This document shows positions 17,812-26,947 of a stretch of 64,000 bases of DNA, one piece after another. A model generated the notes under the pieces. It made no database searches, was not told the DNA's origin, and saw nothing but the letters and a program-made list of their open reading frames with translations. The stretch's first letter is position 1, and each line of letters begins with the position of its first letter. A program made the position numbers and the translations under genes. The stretch covers positions 1 through 64,000 of the forward strand of contig JAXJTE010000072.1 in NCBI GenBank assembly GCA_036309765.1. The letters are read 5' to 3'. Source of the stretch: Caryophanon sp036309765 (lineage in GTDB: Bacteria > Bacillota > Bacilli > Bacillales_A > Planococcaceae).

Positions 17812-19362
17812 ATGACGCTCGTACATACAGTGCAACAGCAGGCAATGACAACACCGACAAAAGTAGCCTATCATTTCGAAGGACAGAACGTGAGCTATGT
17901 GCAGCTTGAGCAGCAAGTAGGTAAGTTTGCGCAAGGTTTACAACAGCAAGGTATCAAACAAGGCGACCACGTAGCACTGCTGCTTGGCAACACACCGCAC
18001 TTTATCATTTCGCTTTATGCCGTTATGCGCCTCGGTGCAACGGCCGTACCTGTGAACCCGACGTATACGAAGGATGAAATCAGTTATATTTTAAAAAATG
18101 CTGAAGTAAAAGGTGTCATCGCGCTCGATGTTATGCTGCCGCTTGTTGAAATTGCTGCGAGCGCATTCCCAACGATTAAAACATTTGTACTTTGTGAAAC
18201 GACGCCAGACATTGCAGTGCGTGTCGATGCAATGGAGCCGAGTGTGCGCGAAAAAACGAAGCTGTTTCAGCATGTTTTACAGCAAGCAAACGGTACGGCG
18301 GAAATCGTCAACATTCACGAGGACGATACAGCGGTTATTTTATATACATCGGGCACGACTGGTCAGCCAAAGGGCGCGATGTTAACGCATAAAAACTTAT
18401 ATAGTAACGCACGCGATATTGGTGTGTATTTAAATATGAACGAAAACGACCGCGTTATTGCGACGTTGCCAGTGTTCCACGTATTTGCGCTTACGGTCGT
18501 TGTGAACGCACCGCTGATGAAAGGCGCAACCATTTTACTAGCACCGCGCTTTAGCCCGCCGCATATTTACGCGCTCGCAAAGGAACAGCAAGCAACGATT
18601 TTCGCTGGCGTGCCGACGATGTTTAACTTTTTACTGCAATGGCAAGACGGCGACCGCCGCGACTTCTCGCATTTACGCTTAGCCATTTCAGGTGGGGCGT
18701 CATTACCAGTGGCGCTGTTGCATGCGTTTGAGGAGCAGTTTAACGTGCGCATTTCAGAAGGCTACGGTTTATCGGAAGCATCGCCTGTTGCATGCTTTAA
18801 CCCGTTAGATCGTGAGCGAAAAGCTGGCTCCATTGGCACATCGATTCCCAACGTTGAAAATAAAATTGTCAACGAGTATGGTGAGGAAGTAGCGATTGGT
18901 GAAGTAGGTGAACTCATTGTACGCGGACCGAATGTGATGAAAGGCTATTACAAAATGCCAGAGGAAACGACACTTGCGATTCGAGACGGCTGGCTTTATA
19001 CGGGCGACTTAGCGAAGCAAGATGAGGAAGGTTATTTTTACATCGTTGATCGCAAAAAAGATTTAATTAATGTCGGTGGCTTTAACGTCTATCCACGTGA
19101 GGTAGAGGAAGTCATTTATGCGCATCCGAACGTAGTCGAAGCAGCGGTCGTCGGCTTCCCAGATGCAACGTTTGGCGAAGCAGTGCATGCGTTTATCGTG
19201 TTGAAGGAGCCGACGACAACCGTGGACGAAATGGCGGCATATTGTCGGGAGCATTTAGTGAAATACAAAGTGCCAACAATTATTGAGTTCATTGATGAAT
19301 TACCGAAAAATTCAACAGGCAAAATTTTGCGTCGCTCGTTTAAAGAGCAGCTCGCGCGATAA
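17812..19362 (+). CDS. lcfB: Long-chain fatty acid-CoA ligase (LcfB/YhfL-like)
   Basis: 516 residues. Activates fatty acids to acyl-CoA via acyl-AMP. Adenylate-forming signature TSGTTGQPKGAML at about residue 180, the EGYGLSEASP motif, GWLYTGDLA and the C-terminal catalytic Lys in KNSTGKILRR. ATG 17803 nearly abuts the ribosome site; ATG 17812 has suitable spacing (AAAAGGGG) and gives the usual MTLV start. High similarity to B. subtilis LcfB as I recall it, and the yhfH-lplJ-lcfB neighbourhood is shared. Own promoter and terminator, so a single-gene unit. Confidence 0.92.
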   Translation: MTLVHTVQQQAMTTPTKVAYHFEGQNVSYVQLEQQVGKFAQGLQQQGIKQGDHVALLLGNTPHFIISLYAVMRLGATAVPVNPTYTKDEISYILKNAEVKGVIALDVMLPLVEIAASAFPTIKTFVLCETTPDIAVRVDAMEPSVREKTKLFQHVLQQANGTAEIVNIHEDDTAVILYTSGTTGQPKGAMLTHKNLYSNARDIGVYLNMNENDRVIATLPVFHVFALTVVVNAPLMKGATILLAPRFSPPHIYALAKEQQATIFAGVPTMFNFLLQWQDGDRRDFSHLRLAISGGASLPVALLHAFEEQFNVRISEGYGLSEASPVACFNPLDRERKAGSIGTSIPNVENKIVNEYGEEVAIGEVGELIVRGPNVMKGYYKMPEETTLAIRDGWLYTGDLAKQDEEGYFYIVDRKKDLINVGGFNVYPREVEEVIYAHPNVVEAAVVGFPDATFGEAVHAFIVLKEPTTTVDEMAAYCREHLVKYKVPTIIEFIDELPKNSTGKILRRSFKEQLAR

Positions 19363-19367
19363 GAGGG

Positions 19368-19402
19368 AAGCACCGTTCAAACATGGACGGTGCTTTCGTC
19401 GT
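19368..19402 (+). terminator. Hairpin terminator after lcfB
   Basis: AAGCACCGT (19368-19376) pairs perfectly with ACGGTGCTT (19387-19395); the following T-run is interrupted (TCGTCGTTTC). Confidence 0.75.
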
Positions 19403-19457
19403 TTCATGCGTCATGATATGATTGTTACGAAAATCGAAATAAAAGGAGCGAAACGAC

Positions 19458-21437
19458 ATGAAAATGGATGATTTATATGCATTGCATTCGATTACAAACC
19501 CGCAGCTTGCACCGAACGAGCAGGAGGCATTGTTCATTCGCACGCAAGTAAACGCAAAGGAAAATGACTACGAGGCGCACTTGTTCCATGTTGATTTACA
19601 GACGGAGGAAGTGACGCAGTGGACGTTCGGGCATTCGCACATTACGTCGCCAAAATGGAAGCCAGACGGACGTGCTGTAACATTTTTAAAAAAGCAAGAT
19701 GATGTGCAGCAAGTGTGGTTGATGCAAAAAAGCGGTGGGGAAGCGCGACCGATTACGACGCTACCAAACGGTGTGTCGAGCTACTTATGGGCTCCGTGTG
19801 GCACGAAGCTATACGTGACATCAACGGCGATTGACGGTGCGCCGATTACCGAAAAAGCAGCGGACAAAAACGACAAGGACGTACAGCCATACAAAGTAGA
19901 CGGCATGAAATATAAGCTAGATGGCGTTGGTTTACGTGTGCAAAATCGCGTGCAGCATATCGCAGTTGTTGACATTGAAACAGGCGAGTTGACACAGCTA
20001 ACGGACGGCGAATTTTCGTACACACTTCAGGCGATCAATCATGCAGGCACGCAAATGGTCTATAGCGTCAACCGTACAGCAAACAAAGATTGGAACTTCG
20101 CTTCGCCAATGTATATGTACACGATAGCGACGCAGGAGGAAGTGGCGATTGAGCAGCGTGAAGGCTACTTCGGCGGCGCGGCATTTTCGTTGGACGATGC
20201 TTATATCGCATACGTAGGCGCAGATCAAACGTACAAAAACGCAACGCATGCTGATGTGTACGTGTACGATGTGACGACAAGCATGACGATGAACATTACA
20301 GAATACATTGATGCACCTGTTGGCGACTACATTGTGGCAGACCATCAGCAAGCGGTGAATGCACCAACTGTCGTATGGACGGACACGAATGCGCTGTACT
20401 TCCAGCTATCGGTTATGGGTGATGTGCGTTTGTATTACGCAACGATTGACGGAGCGGTGTACCCGGCATCACAAGAAGACGAGCATGTATACGATTATGC
20501 GGTGATGAAGTCAGGTAATACAGCACTCATTGCGGTGAGCAACGCGGTATTCCCCGGCGAGCTATTTTATTATGACATTACGACAGGTGAGCGCACACAG
20601 CTCACACATTTTAACGATGCGTGGCTACAACAAACGCCACTCGTGAAGCCAGAGCCGATTGTGTATCGTGCAAAAGATGACCATTTCGACATTCACGGCT
20701 GGCTGATGAAACCAGCAAACTTTGAAGAAGGCAAAACGTATCCACTCATCGTCGAAATTCACGGCGGTCCGCACACGATGTATGGCAATTCGTTTTTCCA
20801 TGAGCTACAGCTGCTGGCAGCACAAGGTTACGGCGTACTTTATACGAACCCGCGCGGCAGTCACGGCTACAGCCAAATGTTTGTCGATGCATGTCGTCAC
20901 GATTACGGCGGTGGTGACTATGACGACATTATGGAAGGTGTTGACTACGTGCTGGCGCAATATGACTGGATTAATAAAGACGAATTAGGGGTAACGGGTG
21001 GTAGTTACGGTGGATTTATGACGAACTGGATTGTCGGGCATACGAACCGCTTTAAAGCAGCAGTAACACAGCGCTCGATTTCAAACTGGATTAGCTTTTA
21101 CGGCGTGTCAGACATCGGCTATTACTTTACAGATTGGCAAATTGGCGACGATATGACGAATGTTGACAAGCTATGGCAACACTCGCCGCTGAAATACGCA
21201 AGCAATGTGGAAACGCCGCTATTAATTATGCATAGCGAAAATGATTACCGCTGTCCGATCGAGCAGGCGGAGCAGCTGTACGTCACGCTGAAGGCACAAG
21301 GGAAGGAAACGGCATTCGTGCGCTTCCCCAAAAGCGACCATAACTTATCGCGCCATGGCATTCCATCGTTACGTGAAGCGCGTCTACGTGAAATGCTCGA
21401 GTGGTTCGCACAATATTTAGCGCATGACAAACGATAA
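19458..21437 (+). CDS. S9 family prolyl oligopeptidase / acylaminoacyl-peptidase
   Basis: 659 residues. N-terminal beta-propeller (about 1-390) followed by an alpha/beta hydrolase domain (400-659). Nucleophile Ser516 in GGSYGGF, acid in HSENDYRCP, His in KSDHNLSRHG; the oxyanion region HGGPHTMYG is also present. No signal peptide, so cytosolic. Such enzymes cleave short or N-acylated peptides, and exact specificity cannot be read. GGAG precedes the ATG. Similar to YuxL of B. subtilis as far as memory allows. Confidence 0.9.
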   Translation: MKMDDLYALHSITNPQLAPNEQEALFIRTQVNAKENDYEAHLFHVDLQTEEVTQWTFGHSHITSPKWKPDGRAVTFLKKQDDVQQVWLMQKSGGEARPITTLPNGVSSYLWAPCGTKLYVTSTAIDGAPITEKAADKNDKDVQPYKVDGMKYKLDGVGLRVQNRVQHIAVVDIETGELTQLTDGEFSYTLQAINHAGTQMVYSVNRTANKDWNFASPMYMYTIATQEEVAIEQREGYFGGAAFSLDDAYIAYVGADQTYKNATHADVYVYDVTTSMTMNITEYIDAPVGDYIVADHQQAVNAPTVVWTDTNALYFQLSVMGDVRLYYATIDGAVYPASQEDEHVYDYAVMKSGNTALIAVSNAVFPGELFYYDITTGERTQLTHFNDAWLQQTPLVKPEPIVYRAKDDHFDIHGWLMKPANFEEGKTYPLIVEIHGGPHTMYGNSFFHELQLLAAQGYGVLYTNPRGSHGYSQMFVDACRHDYGGGDYDDIMEGVDYVLAQYDWINKDELGVTGGSYGGFMTNWIVGHTNRFKAAVTQRSISNWISFYGVSDIGYYFTDWQIGDDMTNVDKLWQHSPLKYASNVETPLLIMHSENDYRCPIEQAEQLYVTLKAQGKETAFVRFPKSDHNLSRHGIPSLREARLREMLEWFAQYLAHDKR

Positions 21438-21550
21438 TGCCAATAGTAGAATGAACGTAAGTAGAAAGAATACATCTGTTGATTCAATATTTTTATACAG
21501 CTACATCGCTGTTTTTAACAACGAATCCGAATCAGACGTTCGATCTTAAT

Positions 21551-21678
21551 GGCAGGACGCGCACGGCGAGACTCCTAGGGGAAAAGTGCGAGACTCGAGA
21601 CCCCACAGCTGTGAGGTACGAACAGCGAGGAGGCTTGAGCCGCACCCCAGGAACGCGAGCCGTAATACGCGTCCAGCC
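21551..21678 (+). repeat. Type B structured intergenic repeat, copy B1
   Basis: Outer stem 21551-21561 with 21668-21678 (GGC-A-GGACGCG with CGCGTCC-A-GCC). Inside it: ACGGC (21563-21567)/GCCGT (21659-21663), CCT-A-GGGG (21574-21581)/CCCCAGG (21645-21651), GTGC/GCAC, CTCGAG (21594-21599)/CTTGAG (21634-21639) and a terminal hairpin GCTGT (21608-21612)/ACAGC (21622-21626). Copy B2 near 50.2 kb keeps each helix with different bases. The 326-nt gap between the peptidase and the EAL-HDOD gene holds little else that I can recognise. Confidence 0.85.
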
Positions 21679-21763
21679 AATTATTGGATAATTAACACAC
21701 GTCTAGAAAGAACGTGTTGTCATGATTCATCATTTGCAAAAACGCAGGGAAGGAGGGGGAGAC

Positions 21764-23005
21764 ATGGAAGTATTCGTTGGGAGACAGCCAATATTTGATG
21801 CGCAGGAGCAAGTCGTTGGCTATGAGCTGCTATACCGAACCGCTCAAGTACGCACTCATAGCGAAGTGAACGGAGACGATGCGACGACGCAAGTGCTAGC
21901 AAACGCATTGCTGTCGATTGGCATTGATGAAGTCGCAAAAGGTAAGCTGTGCTTTGTGAACTTTACCGAAAATTTATTAATGGGCCCGCTGCTCGATTAT
22001 TTAACACCAGAAATGATTGGCATTGAAGTGCTAGAAGATGTACCGATTACACCTGCACTCGTCAATCGCCTCGCTGTATTGAAGGCGCGTGGCTTTAAAA
22101 TTTCGATGGATGACTTCGTTGTGCAGCAGGATGTGACGTTGTATGACGAGTTGTTTCGTTACATTGATTTTGTAAAGGTAGATTTTTTGACGACAACGCA
22201 ACAGGACCGCCGATACATCGAGCATTTCGTGCGTGACAACCATGCGCATATTCAGCTCATTGCCGAGCGACTAGAAACGCGCAATCAATTTGATTTAGCA
22301 TGTCGCGACGGCTATAGCATGTTCCAAGGCTTTTTCTTTGAGCAGCCGCAGCTCGTGAAATCGTATGAAATTCCGATTAATACGATGCAATATTTACAAG
22401 TACTCGCATTGCTAAAAGACCGTGACGTCGATATTAATGAACTCGCGTTACAAATTGAGCGAGACGTGTCATTGTCGTTTAAGCTCATGCAGTTTATTCG
22501 CATGAGTGACCCGCGCATTCGTCGCAAAGTAAGCTCGATTAAGCAAGCAATCGTGATGCTCGGCACGATCGAGCTACAAAAATGGATGTACTTGCTGGCC
22601 ATTCGTGAAATGAAAAATATGCAGGACTCCGGTGTGTTTCAGCAGCTTATGATTGTGTCGTTATTTCGTGCCCGCGTGTGTGAGCAACTTGCACGAAAGC
22701 ATCGTCGTAATCACTCCGAATACTTTTTAGTTGGCATGTTCTCACTCATCGACTCGCTACTACAGCGCCCACTCCAGCAAATTTTAATGCAAATGCCGCT
22801 TGAAGACGCGATTGTTGATACACTCATTGGCGTCGAGACACCGTATTCACCATTTTTAAAATTTAGCACGGCACTTGGCAAGCTAAAATGGGAAGAGGCG
22901 GAGAAATATTATGAGCTACTGCGCATTAAGGAAGAGGACGCACAGCAGCTATACGACGATGCGATGAACTGGGCGGAAAATGCAGTCCATAGCACGATGA
23001 AATAA
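21764..23005 (+). CDS. EAL-HDOD domain signalling protein (YuxH-like), EAL degenerate
   Basis: 413 residues from ATG 21764, preceded by AAGGAGGGGG. The first half (about 1-200) is an EAL-type domain opening with VGRQPIFDAQEQVVGYELLYR; the catalytic EAL tripeptide is replaced in EVLEDV, so phosphodiesterase activity is unlikely. The second half (about 205-400) is a HDOD domain (DVSLSFKLMQFIRM ... SIKQAIVMLG). Such proteins are thought to act as adaptors in signalling. Role here unknown. Monocistronic between a type B repeat and a hairpin terminator. Confidence 0.88.
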   Translation: MEVFVGRQPIFDAQEQVVGYELLYRTAQVRTHSEVNGDDATTQVLANALLSIGIDEVAKGKLCFVNFTENLLMGPLLDYLTPEMIGIEVLEDVPITPALVNRLAVLKARGFKISMDDFVVQQDVTLYDELFRYIDFVKVDFLTTTQQDRRYIEHFVRDNHAHIQLIAERLETRNQFDLACRDGYSMFQGFFFEQPQLVKSYEIPINTMQYLQVLALLKDRDVDINELALQIERDVSLSFKLMQFIRMSDPRIRRKVSSIKQAIVMLGTIELQKWMYLLAIREMKNMQDSGVFQQLMIVSLFRARVCEQLARKHRRNHSEYFLVGMFSLIDSLLQRPLQQILMQMPLEDAIVDTLIGVETPYSPFLKFSTALGKLKWEEAEKYYELLRIKEEDAQQLYDDAMNWAENAVHSTMK

Positions 23006-23010
23006 AGCGT

Positions 23011-23040
23011 AGCCATTAGTGAAAACCACTAGTGGCTCGT
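23011..23040 (+). terminator. Hairpin terminator after the EAL-HDOD gene
   Basis: An 11-bp stem (AGCCATTAGTG with CACTAGTGGCT, one T-G pair), then CGTTTCATTT. The T-run is imperfect. Confidence 0.65.
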
Positions 23041-23078
23041 TTCATTTACGTAATTACACAAGAAGTGAGGAATACAAC

Positions 23079-23930
23079 ATGACAAACGTACAATATGAAT
23101 TTAAGGACACGCTGCTTGAATATGTGTATGTCATTGCGGGTGCGGTGGTCATTGCGCTTGGATTCAATTTATTTTTACTGCCAAACCAAGTCGCATCAGG
23201 TGGCGTCAGCGGCATTAGTACGATTTTAAATGGTTTGTTCGACTGGAATGCGGGGCTTGTGCAATATGCGTTCAACATTCCGCTATTCATTGCAGGCGTC
23301 ATTATTTTAGGTAAAAACTTCGGCATGAAATCACTCGTTGGGACATTGACGCTACCAGCAATCGTTCTACTTACGCAAAGCTGGCAGCCCGTAACGCTCA
23401 ATCCGCTGCTTGGGGCAATTTTTGGCGGGATTGTCGTCGGCTTCGGTATCGGCTTAGTGTTTAAAGGAAAAGCATCGACGGGTGGCACGGATTTGCTCGC
23501 TCAAATTATTACGAAATACACCGGCTTAACGCTAGGAACGAGTGTGCTGCTCATTGACGGCGTTATCGCGGTGAGTGCAGCACTTGTATTCGATATTGAA
23601 AAAGGGCTGTATGCTATTATCGGCTTATACGTGACGACGAAAACGATTGACGTTATTCAGCTCGGCTTTAGCCAATCGAAAATGGTGTACATCATTTCCG
23701 ATAAAGAGGACGAGCTGCGCGATACAATTTATGCGCAAATTGACCGTGGCGTAACGAAAGTGCCTGCAATCGGCGGCTATACGAAAAAGGAGCGCTCGAT
23801 GCTCATCGTCGTTGTGTACCAAACAGAGTTCACACGTTTGAAACAAGTAGTGCAAACCGTTGACCCGAAAGCGTTCGTCATCGTTTCGGATGCATATGAG
23901 GTGCTTGGAGAAGGTTTCAAGCGAGCGTAA
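23079..23930 (+). CDS. YitT/YvjA family membrane protein
   Basis: 283 residues from ATG 23079 (AAGTGAGG upstream); an in-frame extension to 23019 overlaps the preceding hairpin. Five to six membrane helices fill residues 10-180, with the family motif LLPNQVASGGVSGI, and a C-terminal cytosolic domain of DUF2179 type (about 205-280: KMVYIIS ... VTKVPAIGGYTKKER). Function not known. In B. subtilis yvjA also lies close to cccB, as here, which favours the YvjA assignment. Confidence 0.88.
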   Translation: MTNVQYEFKDTLLEYVYVIAGAVVIALGFNLFLLPNQVASGGVSGISTILNGLFDWNAGLVQYAFNIPLFIAGVIILGKNFGMKSLVGTLTLPAIVLLTQSWQPVTLNPLLGAIFGGIVVGFGIGLVFKGKASTGGTDLLAQIITKYTGLTLGTSVLLIDGVIAVSAALVFDIEKGLYAIIGLYVTTKTIDVIQLGFSQSKMVYIISDKEDELRDTIYAQIDRGVTKVPAIGGYTKKERSMLIVVVYQTEFTRLKQVVQTVDPKAFVIVSDAYEVLGEGFKRA

Positions 23931-23974
23931 CGATGCTATAATAAAGAAGTAAATGCTTTTGAGGGGGAGAAAAG

Positions 23975-24286
23975 ATGAAAAAACGATTACTAGCAACAAT
24001 TGTATTAACAGCTTCAATGCTTGCGGCGTGTAGCGGCGGAGAAGAAGAAACAACAACAGAAGGCCCAGTAGACGGTGAAAAAGTTGTGACAGCATCTTGT
24101 GCGACATGTCACGGCGGCAACTTACAAGGTAAGGGCAACACACCAGCGCTTAATGACGTTGGCGCACGCTTAACAGAGGCGGAAATTTTAGACATTATCG
24201 AAAATGGTAAAAACAACATGCCACCAGGTTTATTAAAAGGTGAAGAAGCAGAAGCGGCTGCAAAATGGTTAGCGGAGCAAAAATAA
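23975..24286 (+). CDS. cccB: Membrane-anchored cytochrome c-551 (lipoprotein)
   Basis: 103 residues. Lipoprotein signal with lipobox LAAC (Cys19), then an acidic linker, heme-binding CATCH (Cys42, Cys45, His46) and the likely axial Met82 in NNMPPG. A small class I c-type cytochrome that carries electrons on the outer membrane face, probably to a terminal oxidase. GAGGGGGAG precedes the ATG. A TATAAT at 23937-23942 inside the end of the previous gene may drive it; a terminator follows. Confidence 0.92.
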   Translation: MKKRLLATIVLTASMLAACSGGEEETTTEGPVDGEKVVTASCATCHGGNLQGKGNTPALNDVGARLTEAEILDIIENGKNNMPPGLLKGEEAEAAAKWLAEQK

Positions 24287-24293
24287 TGAGCGG

Positions 24294-24322
24294 AGCGCGT
24301 CGAGTATTCGGCGCGCTTTTTT
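24294..24322 (+). terminator. Terminator of cccB
   Basis: AGCGCG (24294-24299) pairs with CGCGCT (24312-24317), extended by CGA/TCG, followed by six Ts. Confidence 0.9.
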
Positions 24323-24386
24323 GCGTTGTCGGTGAAATGAATGTGCTAAAATAAGTGAAGTAATAAAGAGGGGTAGAGGTGTACAT

Positions 24387-25316
24387 ATGCAAGTAACGAC
24401 AAGAGATGTAATGGAAGAATTTAATTTAAAGCTTGTTGGTGGCGAAGAGGGAATCGGGCGCACGATTGTCACGAGCGATATTTCACGACCAGGGCTTGAG
24501 ATGGCGGGGTATTTCACGCACTACCCAGCAAACCGTGTGCAGCTGCTCGGTACGACGGAGCTATCATTTTTTGAAATGTTGCCGGAGCATACGAAGGTGG
24601 AGCGCATGCGTAAGCTTTGTTCGCTCGCAACGCCTGCAGTTATTATTTCGCGTGGCATTGACGTACCACAGGAGCTAATCGATGCGGCGAACGAGCATCA
24701 AGTACCGGTGCTATCGACGACGATGACGACGACGCGTTTTTCGAGCCGTTTAACGAACTATTTAGAAAGCAAGCTTGCACCGATGACGGCGGTACACGGC
24801 GTATTAGTCGACGTGTACGGCATCGGCATTTTACTGACAGGCAAAAGCGGCGTCGGCAAAAGTGAAACGGCGCTAGAGCTTGTGAAAAAAGGGCATCGTT
24901 TAGTGGCAGACGATTGTGTCGAAATTCGTCAAGAGGCGGAAAACTTACTCATTGGGGACCCCCCGCCGTTACTTGAGCATTTGCTTGAAATTCGCGGTGT
25001 CGGCATCATCGACATTATGACGCTGTTTGGTGCGAGTGCTGTGCGACGCAACAAACGCATTTCGCTCGTCATTGATCTTGAAATTTGGGATGCGAATAAA
25101 ATGTATGATCGACTTGGGTTAGATGAGCAAAAAATGAAAATTATCGACACGGAGCTAACAAAGCTAATTATTCCTGTGCAGCCAGGTCGAAACATTGCGG
25201 TTATTATCGAGGTCGCGGCGATGAACTATCGTCTAAAGCGCATGGGTGTCAATGCCGCAGAGGAGTTTTCTCGCCGCTTAGATGCTATGATTGCAGATGA
25301 GGAATTTGAAGGATAA
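24387..25316 (+). CDS. hprK: HPr(Ser) kinase/phosphorylase
   Basis: 309 residues, normal length. Phosphorylates HPr and Crh on a serine when fructose-1,6-bisphosphate and ATP are high, and dephosphorylates them when inorganic phosphate is high, thereby setting CcpA-dependent catabolite control. N-terminal domain 1-130; P-loop GKSGVGKS at 152-159; signature EIRGVGIIDIMTLFG near 203-217. A Crh substrate is encoded at 39.2 kb. Followed after 15 nt by lgt. Confidence 0.96.
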   Translation: MQVTTRDVMEEFNLKLVGGEEGIGRTIVTSDISRPGLEMAGYFTHYPANRVQLLGTTELSFFEMLPEHTKVERMRKLCSLATPAVIISRGIDVPQELIDAANEHQVPVLSTTMTTTRFSSRLTNYLESKLAPMTAVHGVLVDVYGIGILLTGKSGVGKSETALELVKKGHRLVADDCVEIRQEAENLLIGDPPPLLEHLLEIRGVGIIDIMTLFGASAVRRNKRISLVIDLEIWDANKMYDRLGLDEQKMKIIDTELTKLIIPVQPGRNIAVIIEVAAMNYRLKRMGVNAAEEFSRRLDAMIADEEFEG

Positions 25317-25331
25317 GAAAGGAAGAAATAC

Positions 25332-26150
25332 ATGGATTTTTTAGTAGGATTTGATCCAATTGCGTTTCAAATCGGTGCGCTCAAAATTCGCTGGTATGGG
25401 TTAATTATCGTATCGGGCATTGGGTTAGCATACTTATTTGCACAGCGCGAGGCAGTAAAGCGCGGCTTGCCAGACGACTTTTTTGCAGACTTGTTAATTT
25501 GGGCTGTACCAATGGCAATTATTTCGGCACGTATTTATTACGTCATTATGAAATGGGAAAACTATAGCGATAACCCGATCGACATCATTAAAGTGTGGGA
25601 GGGCGGCATCGCGATTCACGGCGCATTAATTGGTGCGTTCGTCACGGCCTACATTTTCTGTCGCATTAAAGGTGTGAGCTTCTTACAAGTAGCAGATATC
25701 GCCGCACCGAGCATTTTAATCGGGCAAATTATCGGGCGCTGGGGCAACTTTGTCAATCAAGAAGCGCACGGTGGACCGGTGTCACGCGAGTTTTTAGAAG
25801 GCTTATTTTTACCGAACTGGATTATCGATAATATGTACGTCAAGCTCGATGGTGTCATGACGTACGTGCATCCGACGTTTTTATACGAGTCGCTTTGGAA
25901 TGTGATCGGCTTAGTTATTTTATTGATGCTACGCAAGGTGAACTTAAAACGCGGGGAAATTTTCTTCGGCTATATCATTTGGTATTCAATCGGACGCTTC
26001 TTCATTGAAGGATTGCGTACAGACAGCTTATATTTAATTGCGGAATTACGCTCAGCACAAGTTGTGTCGATCATTGCGATTGTGTTTGCGGTTGGCATGA
26101 TCATTTACCGCCGCTTCATTCAAAAAACGAATGAGCGTTACACCGACTAA
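25332..26150 (+). CDS. lgt: Prolipoprotein diacylglyceryl transferase
   Basis: 272 residues, about seven membrane helices. Transfers diacylglycerol from phosphatidylglycerol to the lipobox Cys of prolipoproteins; several substrates are encoded in this window. Conserved essential His in AIHGALIG and the Lgt signature GRWGNFVNQEAHG are present, plus the C-terminal GRFFIEGLRTD motif. Tight operon with hprK upstream and the acyltransferase 15 nt downstream. In B. subtilis ppaX follows lgt; here it does not. Confidence 0.96.
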   Translation: MDFLVGFDPIAFQIGALKIRWYGLIIVSGIGLAYLFAQREAVKRGLPDDFFADLLIWAVPMAIISARIYYVIMKWENYSDNPIDIIKVWEGGIAIHGALIGAFVTAYIFCRIKGVSFLQVADIAAPSILIGQIIGRWGNFVNQEAHGGPVSREFLEGLFLPNWIIDNMYVKLDGVMTYVHPTFLYESLWNVIGLVILLMLRKVNLKRGEIFFGYIIWYSIGRFFIEGLRTDSLYLIAELRSAQVVSIIAIVFAVGMIIYRRFIQKTNERYTD

Positions 26151-26165
26151 CACGGAGGTGACTAC

Positions 26166-26702
26166 ATGCGAAAAACAGAGCGCTACCGCATTCGTGAAGG
26201 TGCGAATGCATTGTGGCACGTGTACGATACCGTATCGTTTTTTAAAGTGATGAAATGCTTTATCGTCATTCAAATTGGTCGCGTGACGCCGGTTATGCGC
26301 TGGAAAAACTGGCTGTACCGCACGTTTTTACGTATGAATATCGGCGAGCGCGTGTCACTTGCACTCATGGTCATGCCGGATTCGATGTTTCCAGAGCGCA
26401 TTACGGTTGGCGACAATTCAATCGTCGGCTTTAACACGACGATTTTAGCGCACGAATATTTAGTCGATGAATATCGCCTCGGCGACGTTGTGATTGGTGA
26501 AAACGTCATGGTCGGCGCGAACACGACGATTTTACCGGGCGTGACGATTGGCGACGGTGCAATTGTGTCGGCCATGACGCTCGTGCATAAAGACGTACCA
26601 GCAGGAAGCATGGTCGGTGGCAATCCGATGCAAATCATTTTCACGAAAGAGGAAATGGATGCGAGGAAAGCGGCGGACTTGCCAGTGTGGATGAATAGGT
26701 GA
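26166..26702 (+). CDS. yvoF: Left-handed beta-helix acyltransferase (YvoF-like)
   Basis: 178 residues. N-terminal amphipathic part, then hexapeptide repeats from about residue 75 (ITVGDNSIVGFNTTIL; VVIGENVMVGANTTILPGVTIGDGAIVSA), ending in the GNPMQII motif common to xenobiotic and maltose-type O-acetyltransferases. His97 in ILAHEY is the probable catalytic base region. Acceptor substrate unknown. Third gene of hprK-lgt-yvoF and followed by a terminator. Confidence 0.87.
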   Translation: MRKTERYRIREGANALWHVYDTVSFFKVMKCFIVIQIGRVTPVMRWKNWLYRTFLRMNIGERVSLALMVMPDSMFPERITVGDNSIVGFNTTILAHEYLVDEYRLGDVVIGENVMVGANTTILPGVTIGDGAIVSAMTLVHKDVPAGSMVGGNPMQIIFTKEEMDARKAADLPVWMNR

Positions 26703-26708
26703 AATGAC

Positions 26709-26749
26709 AGGAGTTTTCTGTGTAAGTGCAGAGAACTCCTTTTCTTTTT
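26709..26749 (+). terminator. Terminator of hprK-lgt-yvoF
   Basis: AGGAGTT (26709-26715) pairs with AACTCCT (26734-26740), with TCTG/CAGA pairing inside, followed by a T-rich run. Confidence 0.88.
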
Positions 26750-26855
26750 GCGTGCCTCGATTTTGTATTTGTTTCTCGTTCGCTTAGGTGTATAATTGAC
26801 GGAATAATCAATACAGTGCGACGAATGTGCCGCTGCAATTGTTGATTGGAAAACA

Positions 26856-26884
26856 TTGACGAAGGGCAACATATTCGTTAAAAT
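26856..26884 (+). promoter_or_regulatory. Promoter of the histidine operon
   Basis: TTGACG (26856-26861), 17-nt spacer, TAAAAT (26879-26884). The leader to hisZ is about 55 nt and holds the small palindrome ACACT-CT-AGTGT just after the predicted start point. There is no T-box motif. Confidence 0.72.
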
Positions 26885-26947
26885 ACTTTTATATTCTACT
26901 ACTCTAACACTCTAGTGTACTAAAGCGAAATAGGAAGTGACGAGCAA

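Noticed and set aside
21479..21798. Two open frames across repeat B1
   Set aside because: They follow the structured repeat, overlap each other in different frames and lack ribosome sites at their starts.
23054..23488. 144-codon minus-strand open frame inside the YitT gene
   Set aside because: Antisense shadow of a membrane protein gene.
26885..26947. T-box or histidine riboswitch in the his leader
   Set aside because: The leader is only about 55 nt, with no AGGGTGG-type T-box sequence and no terminator before hisZ.
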